Assembly: GCA_014871385.1 (NCBI GenBank) | Contig: CM026426.1 | Coordinates: forward strand, 55,237,375-55,301,374 | Source: Ceratodon purpureus | Lineage: Eukaryota > Streptophyta > Bryopsida > Pseudoditrichales > Ditrichaceae | DNA: 64,000 nucleotides | Direction of reading: 5' to 3' | Shown: piece after piece, positions 33,793-45,456 of the stretch | Position numbering within the stretch: position 1 is the stretch's first letter | How the letters are laid out: the number at the start of each line of letters is the position of its first letter | Made by a program: the position numbers and the translations under genes | Notes under the pieces: generated by a model | Database searches by the model: none | What the model saw: only the letters and a program-made list of their open reading frames with translations | Told to the model about the DNA's origin: nothing

Positions 33793-35520
33793 ATGCCTCC
33801 ATGGAAAGTCGCTGCTGAAGCAGCTAGAATTACTGAAGGCGAAGAAACTACAGTCCAAGATGACATCGACGCCACCAAAGAATTTTTACAATGCATGAAA
33901 CAACAGATGACCGACTTGGCCGCGAAAAATGATGCAACAAACGCCAAGCTGGCCACGTTAAGTGAACAGTACCAAAACTTGCAAGGACGCCGTTCTCAAG
34001 AACCACTAGCCGAGCTACCATTAGACCACGCTGGACAAACTTCACAGGTCTCAGGAGGGGTATTACCTTCAGCCACGCTACCTCGGAGAAATCCTACGGC
34101 AGCAACATCACAGAGTCTGGGCAGTCATGACAGTTATACCAAGTTGCCAAAGATACAATATCCCGTGTTCGACGACACTAGCGACCCAGGCTGGCATATT
34201 AGGCGATTCAAGGTCATCGCTAGAACCAACGGCGTGACCAACCCGGCAGACTTGCAAAACATTTTTGGAACCACACAGCAAGGGAATCACACAAATTGGT
34301 ATATTGATTTTGAGACAAATCATCCTCATTCCACTTGGGAAGAAATGGAAACTAGTTTCTTACAAAAATTTAGAAAATTAAAGACAAGTTCGGAGATTCT
34401 CAGGGCACTAGGTAGCATCACCCAAGGCAAGGAGGAGCCTGTAGACAAGTTCTATGATCGGTTTAAACAACTGGCCGATTAACTTAGCCAGAAACCTGAA
34501 GAAGACTACTTGTGCGAATGGTTTAAAAAAGGGTTACTACCATGGATACAACAAGGCATTGTCATCCGCGGGGTCAAAACTCTCCAAGACATTCTCGGTG
34601 CCGCCAACGACATCAGCAGAGGGGGGGAAGCACAATAAAGTGGACCACAAAAGTGCTTAGCTCATTGCCAATTTCAGCCTGTTGTGTAAACACACTAGAA
34701 AGTGGCATCTAAAACTTCTTGATGGGAAATTAAGTTTGGGATACGGAAAGTAGACTTGATGTACTACAACTTCCGAAATTTGCGTTCGTAGTTGTTGAGT
34801 TGTGACACCTCTATGAACACCACAAAGTTGAACAAAGTGAATGCAGTCATTTGGAAAAGTGACCGTATTACATTGTAGTTTTGACAGAAATCACTTTTGA
34901 CTTTGTAAGGCCCTTCATTTGTACATTGCGCTTGTAGAAATGATCCAGGTGGCCGTGTTTGCAATCCTAGATTGGCAAAAAGTATCCCCGGGACGTTTTT
35001 AAAACACTGTTTTTGGTGAAACTTTTTGTGAGGTTTTTTTCACTGAACATTGTTTTTTAAATTGGAAAAAACATCCTCTAAAGACAATAGAGGGCCCCAA
35101 ATGAAGAAATCAAGACTTTGGAAAAGTTCATTTTTATGATTTAGAACTAGGGGTCAAATTAAGTTTCAATTGAAGATGTTTTTTTCATGGAGATGTGTGT
35201 AGGATACCTTATGACACCTTAAAAAGTGACTAAAATACTCAAAAACTACACCAAAATGCTCAAAATCACCTTTGAGCTATAAAAAACAGCACACTTCATA
35301 TTCTCTTCCTAGTGATCACATATTGCACTTGGTGGTCCACTTTATTGTGCTACCCCCAAAGAGCTAGGGGCTCTCCAAAAGTTGCAAACCCCGCTTCTAC
35401 CCTTACCGGTTTTTCGGACAGATACCAGAGTAGCCGCGGCACCATGCAACACATGCGGCAAAATACATCCAGGCCGGTGCTGGTTTGCAACTAGCACACC
35501 ACGCCCGGAAGAAGGCTGAC
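33793..35520 (+). pseudogene. Ty3-A gag, broken by a stop and a MITE
   Basis: It begins MPPWKVAAEAARITEGEET, then a coiled-coil stretch and a capsid (retrotrans_gag-type) domain: KLPKIQYPVFDDTSDPGWHI, NWYIDFETNHPHSTWEEME, KFYDRFKQLAD. A TAA at 34480–34482 interrupts the capsid C-terminus, and the frame continues (KPEEDYLCEWFKKGLLPW) to 34620. A 738-bp insertion follows, after which the same protein resumes at 35361 with a zinc knuckle (CNTCGKIHPGRC). A TGA lies at 35517–35519. Without the insertion, gag and pol would form one frame, as in single-polyprotein Ty3 elements. Confidence 0.88.
34621..35358. mobile_element. MITE-like element in Ty3-A gag
   Basis: The ends are inverted repeats, (G)n followed by AGCACAATAAAGTGGACCAC on the left and its complement on the right, about 30 bp with few mismatches. 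The interior is AT-rich and non-coding. Ty3-B has no insertion at this point and its gag reads straight through, which proves the insertion. The target duplication is not clear (AG at most), so I do not assign a superfamily. Confidence 0.8.
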
Positions 35521-35543
35521 GACCTAGACCCACCGCTGCCGCC

Positions 35544-38471
35544 ATGCAGGCTGAAGAAATTGGAGTAGACGCATTTCAGCCCGGTCGAAATGACGCGTGC
35601 TGGGAATGCGGATCATTGCACCATAGACGGGGACAATGCCCGGTATTACGCCAACGATGGGCCACGGCGGCCTCATCTCAGTCAGATACGCCAGGGGCAC
35701 CACAGCTACCAAGAAGGGGGGGCGTCACTATCAGCGAAATACCCGGTGCCGAGGCCAAGATAGCAGCCATTACAACCGCCGCGGTGTCAACAAGATCTAA
35801 AGCGGTCCCCGCTGAAAAAACCACTGACCACGCCATCAAACCCAGGAAGCCATTTCTAGCAAATCATTGGGAACGGTTGCACCAGATCCGTCGCAATTTA
35901 CAAGACGAATTAGAAACACCACTAACGTCTGATCTACAGCAAGTTATAGATAGTACCAACGTAACAATCACGCTGTCCAAACTGATTCAGCTAAGTCCTG
36001 AGCTACAAAAATATCTACAGCAGGCAGCATTACCCACACCAACCAGGGAACCAACCACCATTGAAGTCAACACAACAACCTTGGATCCGGACGCCGCGGT
36101 CATCCACATGCAACTAGGACAGTTCGAATTAACTAATGTCCTGGTTGACGGCGGATCCGGAGTCAACGTCATAGGTAACCAGCTCCGAGAAAATCTTGGC
36201 CTTCTAATGCCAAAAGCCGCCAAATTTATACTCAGGATGGCAAATGACGCTCCTGTCACACCAATGGGAATACTGTTGTCTGTAGCCATCACCACCCACG
36301 GAGTAACAACACCAGCAACATTTGTTATTATATCCATGCCGGAACGAAGCAATTTTCCAGTCATCTTAGGACGCCCTTGGTTGCGGGATATGAACGCCAT
36401 CCATGACAGGTCTAGGAACCAAATCCGTATTCAACATCATGGACAAACCATAGTAATACCCGTCGACAGTTGCGTCACTCGAGCCAAAGCGGATCAGATT
36501 AGGAACCATGCTGGCACTAATTGGCTCCAAGGGCTATCGCAAGAACAGGAGGCCTTGGTCTTCCAAGCCGACCCTGATCTCGTACTTCTTGCAGAAATTC
36601 ATCTCGTCAGTCTAGTACCCGAACCAGACAAATTGGATATCCCTGCTCACTTTACACAAGAGATCAAGGAAACAGTCACGATCAATGCGCCACCCGCTGT
36701 CCAAACATTAAAGGATCAGAGAGTAAATGGATGGTCACATGGAGCCAAGGATAAGGTAGAGCTGGTCAATTTAGGGACAACCGCGGACCCCAAGTTCATC
36801 AGGATAAATGCAGAGGCACCAGCAGACATCAAGAAGGTCGCCATTGAGCTTTTCCATGAGTACCACGACATCTTTGCGTGGGGACACGAAGACTTAAAGG
36901 GGATCCCTCGAACACTCGCTGTACACACTATAGACTTAGTACCAGATGCACATCCTGTACAACAACGGCGCTATCGCATGAATCCAAATTATGCCACTCG
37001 AGTAAAAGCCGAGTTAGATAAGTTGCTAAAAGCCAAATTTATTTCTCCTGTTGATTCTGCCCCCTGGCTGTCCCCGATGGTCATCATTCCGAAGAAAAAC
37101 GGCACCCTACGGATATGCGTCGATTTTAGAAAACTCAACGCCGCCACGAGGAAAGACCACTACCCGTTGCCATACATGGAGGAAATAATCGACGAGGTAG
37201 CAGGACATGAAATGTATTCATTCCGAGATTGCTTCTCGGGATACTACCAGGTCGCCATGGCCGACCAAGACAAAAATAAAACGGCCTTCTCTACGGAATG
37301 GGGTCCCTATCAGTTCGAAAGGATGCCCTTTGGCGCCAAGAATGCCCCCATGACTTTTCAGCGGGTTATGGAGCTAATCTTTCGACCATACCTAAAAAGG
37401 TTTTTTCGCATATACTTAGACGACGGCACTGTCTACGGCTCCCAACAAGATCATGTCTCACATCTACGACAAATTTTCGATGCCTGCAGGGCCAACGGTG
37501 TTAGCTTAAATGCTGACAAATGTATGTTTTTATTTTTTGCCGGCATAATTTTGGGGTATATTGTGTGTAAATATGGGAAACTACCGGATCCCGAAAAAAT
37601 ACAGGACATACTCAACATGACGCCTCCAGTTAACCAAAAGGGCGTCCAACGACTTCTTGGTTTGTCTCAGTTCAAGAGAATCTACATTGAGAAGTTAGCA
37701 CATATTACGGCACCAATCACAGCCCTTAACCATGCTCGTTACTGTTACCCGCAGGACAGGACTCCTGCCGCCCAAGAAGCCCTCGACAAGATTAAAAAAG
37801 CCTACTCCAATGCGCCAATTTTGATCGCACCTGACTGGACTAAGCCGTTTCATGTTCACACAGATGCCTCGAACATCACGGTCGGCGTAATGCTGGCACA
37901 ACGAATCAACGGAAAACATGATCAACCTGTTGCTTATGCTAGCCAGTTGTTAAATCAGGCAGAAAGAAATTACTCAACAACCGAACGAGAGGCCCTGGCA
38001 ATGATTTACGCAGTGAAAAAATTCAGACACTATCTTCTAGGCAATAGGTTTCGGTTCATTGTCGATCATCACAGCTTATCATATTTAGTCAATCAGCCCT
38101 TAGTCACGGGACGAGTAGCACGATGGATTATGATTTTACTCGAATATGACTTTGAGGTAGTTTACGTACCTGGTCGAAGACACATTGTCGCGGATTACCT
38201 TTCCAGGGACACCACGGCTACCCAGGACGGCATAGACGACTCCTTCAATGACCCATATATACAGTCACCAGCACTCACCAGCAAGGACACCAGGGATTGG
38301 AGACATCTGTACATCCAATACCTAACCACGGGCACGTTACCTACGGACGTCACTGGCACCAGGAAAATCAGTTTCGTCCGAAGCACCCTGCCATACACCG
38401 TGGTACGAGGACACCTCTACCGACAAGGTCCGGATGGTGAAACCCGCATCTGCGTCGCCAAAGATCGGTAG
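35544..38471 (+). pseudogene. Ty3-A pol: zinc knuckle, protease, RT, RNase H
   Basis: A 975-codon open frame. Near its start is a second zinc knuckle (CWECGSLHHRRGQC). The retropepsin-like active site reads VLVDGGSGVNVIG, where DSG or DTG is usual. Next is ILGRPWLRDMNAIHD. RT has the LPYMEEIIDEVAGHEMYSFRD, FERMPFGAKNAP and catalytic YLDDGTVYG segments intact. RNase H has FHVHTDASN and TEREALAMIYAVKKFRHYL, and VADYLSRDT follows. It ends at a TAG (38469–38471, KDR stop DEIM), after which integrase continues in the same frame. Confidence 0.93.
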
Positions 38472-39780
38472 GATGAGATCATGGCTCATCTACACAATGG
38501 CCCAGCCGGAGGTCACCAAGGGCCAGATACGACCATCAAAAAGATCTTAATGGCTAAATACTGGTGGCCTACATTGTATCGGGATGTTCATCAATATATC
38601 AAAAAATGTCATGCATGCCAAGTATCGACGACCAATTTCCAGTATCAAGGAAAAGTACCTTTAAAATCGATCCCACCCTTAGGTACGTTTTTACGTTGGG
38701 GGTTAGATTTCATAGGTCCCATCAAGCTTGTTACCAAGCACGGCTTCCGATACATTTTAGCTGCCACGGATTACACCACTAAATGGGTAGAAGCCAAGCC
38801 TCTACGCACTAACACCGCCATGGTAACAGCTAGCTTCATATATGAGCACATCATCACTCGGTTTGGCTGTCCCTTGGAGATCATGTCTGATCAGGGCAGC
38901 CATTTCGTCAATGCCGTCATTGACGAACTTATGGACAACCATGTCATAAAACATCGCACGAGTACCGTATACTATCCCCAAGGGAATGGGCAGGCTGAGT
39001 CAACTAACAAGACGCTAATCAACATGATGCGGCGATTTATTCAAGCCAAAAAAATGGATTGGGATACATACCTCCCCGCTGCCCTATGGGCTTACAGAGT
39101 GGCGACCAAGACTGCCACCAAGGCCAGCCCATTTGAGTTAGTATATGGTACCCAACCCTTACTCCCCACCGAATATATCGCCCCCACGTTTCAAACGATA
39201 TCACCCCGAGATTATACACCGCACAGGGTCCTGGCCGCCAGATTACAAGACATTCATCACTTGGAGGAGCTACGAGAATTAGCTCTGCAAAACATCACCA
39301 AAAAACAACAGCTGAGTGCCCAACATTTCTAGGCGTCCAAACCTCCTCGACTGTTCCAGAAAGGAGAATATGTCCTATGGTGCCCCCGAGACCCAAAACA
39401 GCGCAAAACAAAATTTGAAATCATATGGCACAGCCCTTACCGTGTACAGTTGGTGCTCCCAAATAATACTGTACTTCTTATACACAACGAGAATTTCGAT
39501 CCCCAAGCTACCATTGTCAACGCCACGAAGCTGAAACACTACCATACTCCAATGGAGCAACCAGCACCAACAATGAGTCTGGGTGAGATCAATAAAACAT
39601 TGGACACCGAGGACATCCAAGATGGTGAAGACTCTGATCCGCCCCACCATACTAACACCATGGACACCACGCCCAGCAACCATGGCGAACCAGACGACCC
39701 ATCTGCCACAGACACCCAGACTAACTGCCCTGAAGTAAGTGTGAATCTCATCCAAGTTTTCCAATTCCCCCTTCATACTA
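38472..39780 (+). pseudogene. Ty3-A integrase and C-terminal tail
   Basis: In the same frame as pol after the TAG at 38469. The HHCC zinc domain (HLHNGPAGGHQ, KKCHACQ) is followed by the DDE core: LDFIGPI, IMSDQGSHF and [15 protein letters not shown] supply the three acidic residues. A second TAG at 39330–39332 (SAQHF stop ASKP) stands where Ty3-B has CAG (Gln), so it is a C-to-T change. The tail (FQKGEYVLWCPRDPK, IVNATKLKHYH) resembles the GPY/F-type module; I see no clear chromodomain. Confidence 0.9.
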
Positions 39781-41718
39781 GGAAAATTCAAAAATCTCAA
39801 AGTTATCATGGTGACAAGATTGCATCACCTCACATCTCGTGCCGCCTTGCTCGGATGCCGCCGCCACCATCCTCGCCAGCCCTCCCATCACATCTTGGTC
39901 GGCTACAGCCGCCAATGTCTCCCCTCCAGCCATCCTCCAAGGCACCCCGTCACATCCAGGCCGCCTCTCTGCCCAGTCCATCACCTCAGCTCCCATCAAA
40001 GCCCACTGCTCAGGCCTTCTTCTCCAAGGACCAAGCCCAGTGCTCGTTCTGCTCCACACCATCACCATTCTCCTCTCCCTGCCTTCCGCTCTCGCGCTTG
40101 TTGCTCACCAGGGACGCCATGGCTCCGAAGCCGCGCAAACCCGCTCCTCCATACTCCGTCCCACAGCAGATCCTCGACTGGAAGCGCCGGGCCGACATGG
40201 TCTGGACCACGAAGACCGGGTTAGTAAAGTATTGGACACTTATGGCAAGGAAAACAGATTTGGCACTATGTCGAGAGTTTGTGCAGTCCATGAGGGAGCG
40301 AAGTGAGGACGAGCCTTACCCTTCCGGCTATGTCAATGGCATCCTCGTGCAATACTCCAGTCGTTACCTCCATGAGTTCTTCGGCTGGGACGGCACGGCG
40401 TCACCGAATGGAGCCCCGCGTGTCTGCATCCGCGGCCTGACCTCCAAACTCTGGTACACAACACTCCTCTCCGAGCTGATAATTGCTATGACGTCTTTGT
40501 TTTGGGCAAGGTCCTCCCGAAACCCTGGTTCTCGCGGATCCGGGGCATCCTGAGCCAAGTGTTCTTCAAAAACAATTGCAACGTGATCACCGCGGACCAA
40601 CTCACGCTGCTGTTCATGGCGGACATTGGGGAGAAGATTAATTGGGGGCTTCTCGTGGACGAGAACTTCAGAGTTCAGCTGCGTGGACACCGCCGAGCGC
40701 AGGATTACGAGAGTCCGATTGGTCCATTCCTCACGGCCTACATCCAGCATTAGCTTTCCTACCATCGACGAGAGAATCGCGCACCTGCTCTGGGCACATT
40801 CTTGGACATCCAGCGGGAGATGGCAGCTCCCGCCGTCCCTGCCCTTGAACTCGCAGCACCCAGCCACAGCCACAAGCGCCCACGCGTTGCGGAGCAGGAA
40901 CCTGAGGGGGCCGTGACACAGGAGACAGCATGGGGACCTCGCACCAAAGCATTAGCAGCCATCGTGGACGAACTAATACAGTTCACACATACAACGGAGC
41001 AAGAGAAAGAGAAGCTAAACACGGCACACAAGGACCAAGAGGAACGCACCAGGAAGAAGACGGCTCAGGCGCTCCAAAGCGCCCAAGCACAAGCTGACAG
41101 GGTCTTGGAGTCCACAAAGGCAGAGTATCGCCAGCAATTGGAGGAAGCCCAAGCCACACTCACCAATCTCCGAAATCGCGTTGCCAACCTCGAACTAGAG
41201 GTGGGAAACACGCAGGAACAGATGGATTTACTAGCCAGAGAGAAGACATACGCAGAAGAGAAGGCGCAGCGATTGGAGCAGCTCAACAAGGAGTACTTGG
41301 CACGGTGTAAGGCGTTGACCACGGAGCAGGCCCCAACCATGAAACAACCAACACAGGCAGAGCATGAAAAATTGCGCTTAGAGCAGCTGGCAATTGATCA
41401 AGCTCGCGAGAACTTCGAAGTCAACAAGGTTGGCTGGACGCACACCGCCACCCACGCCATAGCTTCCATTGCATATCGGATCTTACGAGCTCAGCCACCT
41501 ACAGAAGTAAATCCTCCTACCGATTTCATCAACGCCTGCATCGACGACGCCATGGCTGCCCTCGAATTGGAGCACTCGGACAACGATTGGGAAGCCATGG
41601 AGCCGGAGAGTTACGAAGATCCTATACCAGCAACCAATACGGACAAGGGCAAGGGAGTATATCAATCACCGCCGCGAAGGGAATTGCCACCATCATCAGA
41701 GTTGGGGCAGGGATCAGG
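39781..41718 (+). pseudogene. Ty3-A ORF3, 5' part (split by MULE-D)
   Basis: ORF3 follows integrase in frame through a Pro/Ser-rich linker, without the stop seen in Ty3-B. From MAPKPRKPAPPYSVPQQILD at about 40120 it matches Ty3-B ORF3 (DWKRRADMVWTTKTG, SEDEPYPSGYVNGILVQYSS, FFGWDGT). A one-base frameshift lies near 40396 and a TAG at 40751–40753. Then a long coiled-coil segment (40802–41700, NLELEVGNTQEQMDLLAREK) with an HTATHAIASIAYRIL helix runs to the MULE-D insertion. The 3' part is at 58999–59583. Confidence 0.8.
41708..41718. repeat. Target-site duplication of MULE-D (left)
   Basis: CAGGGATCAGG, exactly repeated at 58999–59009. Ignoring MULE-D and one copy restores the ORF3 frame (QGSG on both sides). 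Confidence 0.93.
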
Positions 41719-41840
41719 GGGAAAGTTTGTATGTGAGCGGAGAGCATAGAGCGGAGAGCAGAGAGCACAGAATGGAGAGCACAGAATTGACAATTAGCAA
41801 AATTTTCAAAAGCAAAGTAGACCCTATAACCGTGGAAAAT
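41719..41840 (+). repeat. Left terminal inverted repeat of MULE-D
   Basis: It begins GGGAAAGTTTGTATGTGAGC and pairs with the complement of 58810–58998, with several gaps and mismatches. The last clear block is ACCCTATAACCGTGGA at 41820–41835. Confidence 0.8.
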
Positions 41841-42395
41841 TACTAAATTAAGGCTTGATCTTGACACTTTTTTTAGGAAAAGAGTATATTACCGTGGAAA
41901 TCAGGGTTATCTCTGGTAAGAATTTATTACGTTTGTTCTCTTAGATACAAATTAGGGCTGATGTCATGATGATGTCATGCATACATTCCCTTAGATTTGG
42001 TCCCTTATTGGATCTAGATACGAGTATTCCAGCATGATGTTTTTAGATTAGAACATTTAATATTGAAAAAATTGAGAATATACTACTAAATGAGGTCCAC
42101 GTCTTCAACGCTTTTGCTATACTGAAAGGAATATTGCAAATCAGAAATTATATTGTTGAAAACTTCTTCGAATATTTAAATAAGATGTACAATAATGCTG
42201 ATAATGAGTCCAAAATTATATACATCCTAGAAATGCTTCACGTATTTGATAATTTCTTCGTCTTTGGCTAAGATGTATTGAAGCATTCTTAAGTCAATTT
42301 TTGTTCCATATAAACGTAGGTGGTTTGAGTTCATATTATTTCAATTAGCAGTTCGTTGAAGTGAATGTTGCTTATGGTAGACATAGTTTGAGAGA

Positions 42396-42908
42396 ATGAG
42401 CGATTCCCTTGAAGTCATAGCTTGTGAAACAATTCTTCAGGATTTGCTGAGAAGGATGGCAGATGGACCTGACCCTTGGGAATCCGTGGGCTCTACTGGA
42501 GCACAATATTGGACTCCTACACCAGTGATTACATTTCAAGATGTTGAGAATGCTCGTGCTGTTTCGAAGCTCTGGAGACGGGAGATTGACAGCAGTCCAG
42601 AGTATGCTTGCCTCAGACTTGCTAAGTGGGATTATGATTCATATACCGGAGGGCACTGGACTTCCAGGGATGAGTTTTTAGCGATTCGTTTCAATGTGAA
42701 CTGGAACATTTTTAAGACGTCTTGGTCATTAGCAAATCCAATTAGAAATGACAGGCTAGAAACAGCGTCACTTGGGGAACTTAGTTGCAGTGAGTTAGAG
42801 CAATTGAGGACATTGTTAAGTAGCAATGGTAACCAATCAATGTGGCTCGAAAAGGGACAGAAACTCATTGCAGGTGATGGTGTTTGGGTGTCACCTAAAC
42901 ATAGATGA
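42396..42908 (+). CDS. F-box-like protein
   Basis: An intact 170-codon frame. The N-terminal half has the F-box layout: a helix with hydrophobic spacing (ETILQDLLRRMADG) and then NARAVSKLWRREIDSSPEYA, matching the usual (R)xVSKxWRxxIDSxPE block. F-box proteins recruit substrates to SCF ubiquitin ligases through SKP1. The C-terminal half (about residues 75–170) has no recognisable substrate-binding repeats and is short, so it may be a truncated or adaptor-only form. It lies near the left end of MULE-D in the orientation of the transposase. I infer capture of a host gene; the F-box call rests on a short motif. Confidence 0.6.
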   Translation: MSDSLEVIACETILQDLLRRMADGPDPWESVGSTGAQYWTPTPVITFQDVENARAVSKLWRREIDSSPEYACLRLAKWDYDSYTGGHWTSRDEFLAIRFNVNWNIFKTSWSLANPIRNDRLETASLGELSCSELEQLRTLLSSNGNQSMWLEKGQKLIAGDGVWVSPKHR

Positions 42909-43962
42909 GATTGGTATAACTATGAATATATGAATTTCAGATTTTTCCCTTATTTCTGTGTTTGAGATATTCTTTATTATATATTTCGGGTTTATATACT
43001 TTCAGCTGTTTCTTACATTATAATCACCCAAAAATAGTCCTTTCATTCCACTTCTTCATTCTTTGTTTTTAATACAGAGTACTACTGTTTTGTAATTTTT
43101 TTCATCCATCGAAGGCACGTGTGTTGGTACATTTCTCCTTTGCTATCATGAAGTTTTGGGCAATGGAAAATACTTGACTGATTATATATTGGCGTGTCTT
43201 CATTTTGAATATGTTTCGGTATCTAAAATTTCGGCACCTAAAGTTATATATACTTTGGTATATATATTTCTATATTTTGGTAAATTTATATATTTCGGTA
43301 TCTAAAATTATTGTTTTTCCTTACATTTTAACCGCAGAAAACTTAGACTTTATTCGACTTTTTCTTATCGATCTAATATAATAAACATACCAATTTCAAT
43401 ACAAATTATTTAATCCATTCTGAGCACACATCTACTCTGTTAGTTCATTTCTCATTTACTATCGTAATATTATATGTGAAGCTTAATTCTGTAGTGTTCT
43501 TAAATTTCTGGTGAACTTCTTTTCAAATGATTTAATCATTTCAACCAGATGTCCTCTCCCAACCTATGACGATTATATGTATAAGAGACTTGATTACATG
43601 TAATAATACCCGACACTAAGTTTAGGGTGAGATTTAAACTCTGAAAACTCTGTACAGCCCGTTTCTAATGAAGGCGCCTCCTTCTTGTACGACGGAGATA
43701 TAATTCCCTCTCAAAACATGTGATCATAATAAATAAAGTCATGAGTTTCCCATAGGATTTCATCCATCTCGCCGTTTAGGTCCAGAATTATAGTCGTTGC
43801 TAACTCTTACACACTGTTGCAGCAGTGATCTAGTTCTATATCTCTCTTCCAATAGTCTATGTACGTTCTTCACTACTGAATTTTAAGCTCGTAGTTCCGA
43901 CACTGTTCTTGTAGAAGTCCTATTACTACTGCTGCTACTGTTGCCAGTAAGTTCAGGATCAG
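42909..43962. other. Non-coding spacer in MULE-D
   Basis: AT-rich, with short degenerate repeats of TATATTTCGGTA (43200–43310). No gene recognised. It presumably holds the promoter and 5' leader of the downstream coiled-coil/RING gene. Confidence 0.5.
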
Positions 43963-45456
43963 ATGACGTCGAAGAGGAAGAAGGCGAGCAAACAACATAG
44001 ACCTAGAGCACAGGGTTCTATGCATCAAGTTTTAGACGTTCAGGATCTGAGTGACGATAATACTGTAGGTCGTAGTGAGGGGGAAGGCGGTAGTGATAGA
44101 GTTTTCAGTACCGAGGAGTTTAGTGACCCATTCGATCTTTCTGAATTTGAGGAGGGACTCCGTGAGAGGATGCTTGATGCTGCGCCAATGTTGAAAGGGC
44201 GTGATGCCGAGTACGGGAGAGTGTTTTTCACTGAGGTCGTTGGTCTCTCCGACCAAGGCCCGCTTCTAAAGGATGTGGCCAAGTGTTATGCTTTCATCAC
44301 TGATGAAGAAATAGGGACGGTGTGGAAAACAGGAGCTTCGAAGGGGCGATACGAGTTCTCAAGATGCGAGGATGATGACCAGCTGAAGACGTTTGGACAA
44401 CAATATTTCAAGGTCTATGGTAATCGGCCCCACAACAACTACTTTTGTCTACGTTTTCTAAGAGCTTGTTTCGCTTCTTTTGTGTACGGGAAACAAGTTA
44501 ACTGGTGCGCTGAGGCATTGGACCGACACCAAATGCGACAGAAGTCCGCTTGTCGAAATCCATCGAAGCTCGGCCCAGTTGCAACCAGATGTCAAGTAGA
44601 AGGATTGTGCAGGATAATCAAGGAGCTCTCTCACTCAGGTACAGCTGTGGCACAGCCTCATGTTCGGGGTTGCGAGTTGAAGGCTGCATTGGAACTGGAG
44701 CAGCAAAAGATAAAGGAAGTTGAGTCAATTGAGGATTGCCTACACGATATACGGCAGAAGTATAATTCGAGTCTCGAAAGGATGAGAGGAGAATCACTTG
44801 AGGCAGTAGAAGAGGATTTGAATGACAAGTATTCTGCGAAACTGAAGGAGGCGAGGCAAATTCTACGTAGCGAGGGTGCTACTGTTTTGTACAAGGAGAC
44901 CATTGCCGAGGTAGAGGAGTTGCACAAAGACCTCGCATATATGAGGGAAGTCGGTGCCCAAATCCGAAAAGATGTTGTTGACCTGGAATTACAGATGGGG
45001 AATGAAGCTAAAATACTGGCGGATTACAAGGGAGAATTAGAGCTATGTAAAAAAGCAGTGAGGGCCGCGAGAGAGGAGACGCTCATTCTTAAAACACCAA
45101 GAGTGTTTGAGTATCCACAGGTTCAATCCATTCCTCCCATGGGATATTCAGGTAAAGATAATTGTTCTTACTGTGGGCTCGGATTTATTTGGAAAGCAGC
45201 TGTACTGTCTTCTTGCGGTTGTTTTTTGCACCCTCCTTGTGCCGCAGAGATGATCTTGTTGCAGAGTTACCGATGTGTGATTTGCAAGGATGTACTTTTG
45301 GCATCGTCTCCCATGCATCTCTCCGAGCCTTGGGTTGCTCAGTTTGGTGGTCAGCTGAATAGCAAACAGGAGGCGGAGTGTAGTAGTTTTGCAGCAGTTC
45401 TTAATGCTGCAAGGGATAGTGCCAAGGGACCAACAATGAATGGATCGAAGACTTGA
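43963..45456 (+). CDS. Coiled-coil protein with C-terminal RING-CH-like finger
   Basis: An intact 497-codon frame with no premature stop. The N-terminus is basic (MTSKRKKASKQHRPRAQGS) and then acidic. The middle (about residues 80–220) is an unrecognised globular region. Residues about 240–390 are predicted coiled coil (LELEQQKIKEVESIEDCLHD). The C-terminus has eight possible zinc ligands in the order C-x2-C-x(n)-C-x-C-x2-H-x2-C-x(n)-C-x2-C (CSYCGLGF, SSCGCFLHPPC, YRCVICK), which fits a C4HC3 RING-CH arrangement. Such fingers usually recruit E2 enzymes. Together with the F-box-like gene, MULE-D appears to carry two ubiquitin-related genes. The catalytic role is inferred only from ligand spacing. 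Confidence 0.65.
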   Translation: MTSKRKKASKQHRPRAQGSMHQVLDVQDLSDDNTVGRSEGEGGSDRVFSTEEFSDPFDLSEFEEGLRERMLDAAPMLKGRDAEYGRVFFTEVVGLSDQGPLLKDVAKCYAFITDEEIGTVWKTGASKGRYEFSRCEDDDQLKTFGQQYFKVYGNRPHNNYFCLRFLRACFASFVYGKQVNWCAEALDRHQMRQKSACRNPSKLGPVATRCQVEGLCRIIKELSHSGTAVAQPHVRGCELKAALELEQQKIKEVESIEDCLHDIRQKYNSSLERMRGESLEAVEEDLNDKYSAKLKEARQILRSEGATVLYKETIAEVEELHKDLAYMREVGAQIRKDVVDLELQMGNEAKILADYKGELELCKKAVRAAREETLILKTPRVFEYPQVQSIPPMGYSGKDNCSYCGLGFIWKAAVLSSCGCFLHPPCAAEMILLQSYRCVICKDVLLASSPMHLSEPWVAQFGGQLNSKQEAECSSFAAVLNAARDSAKGPTMNGSKT

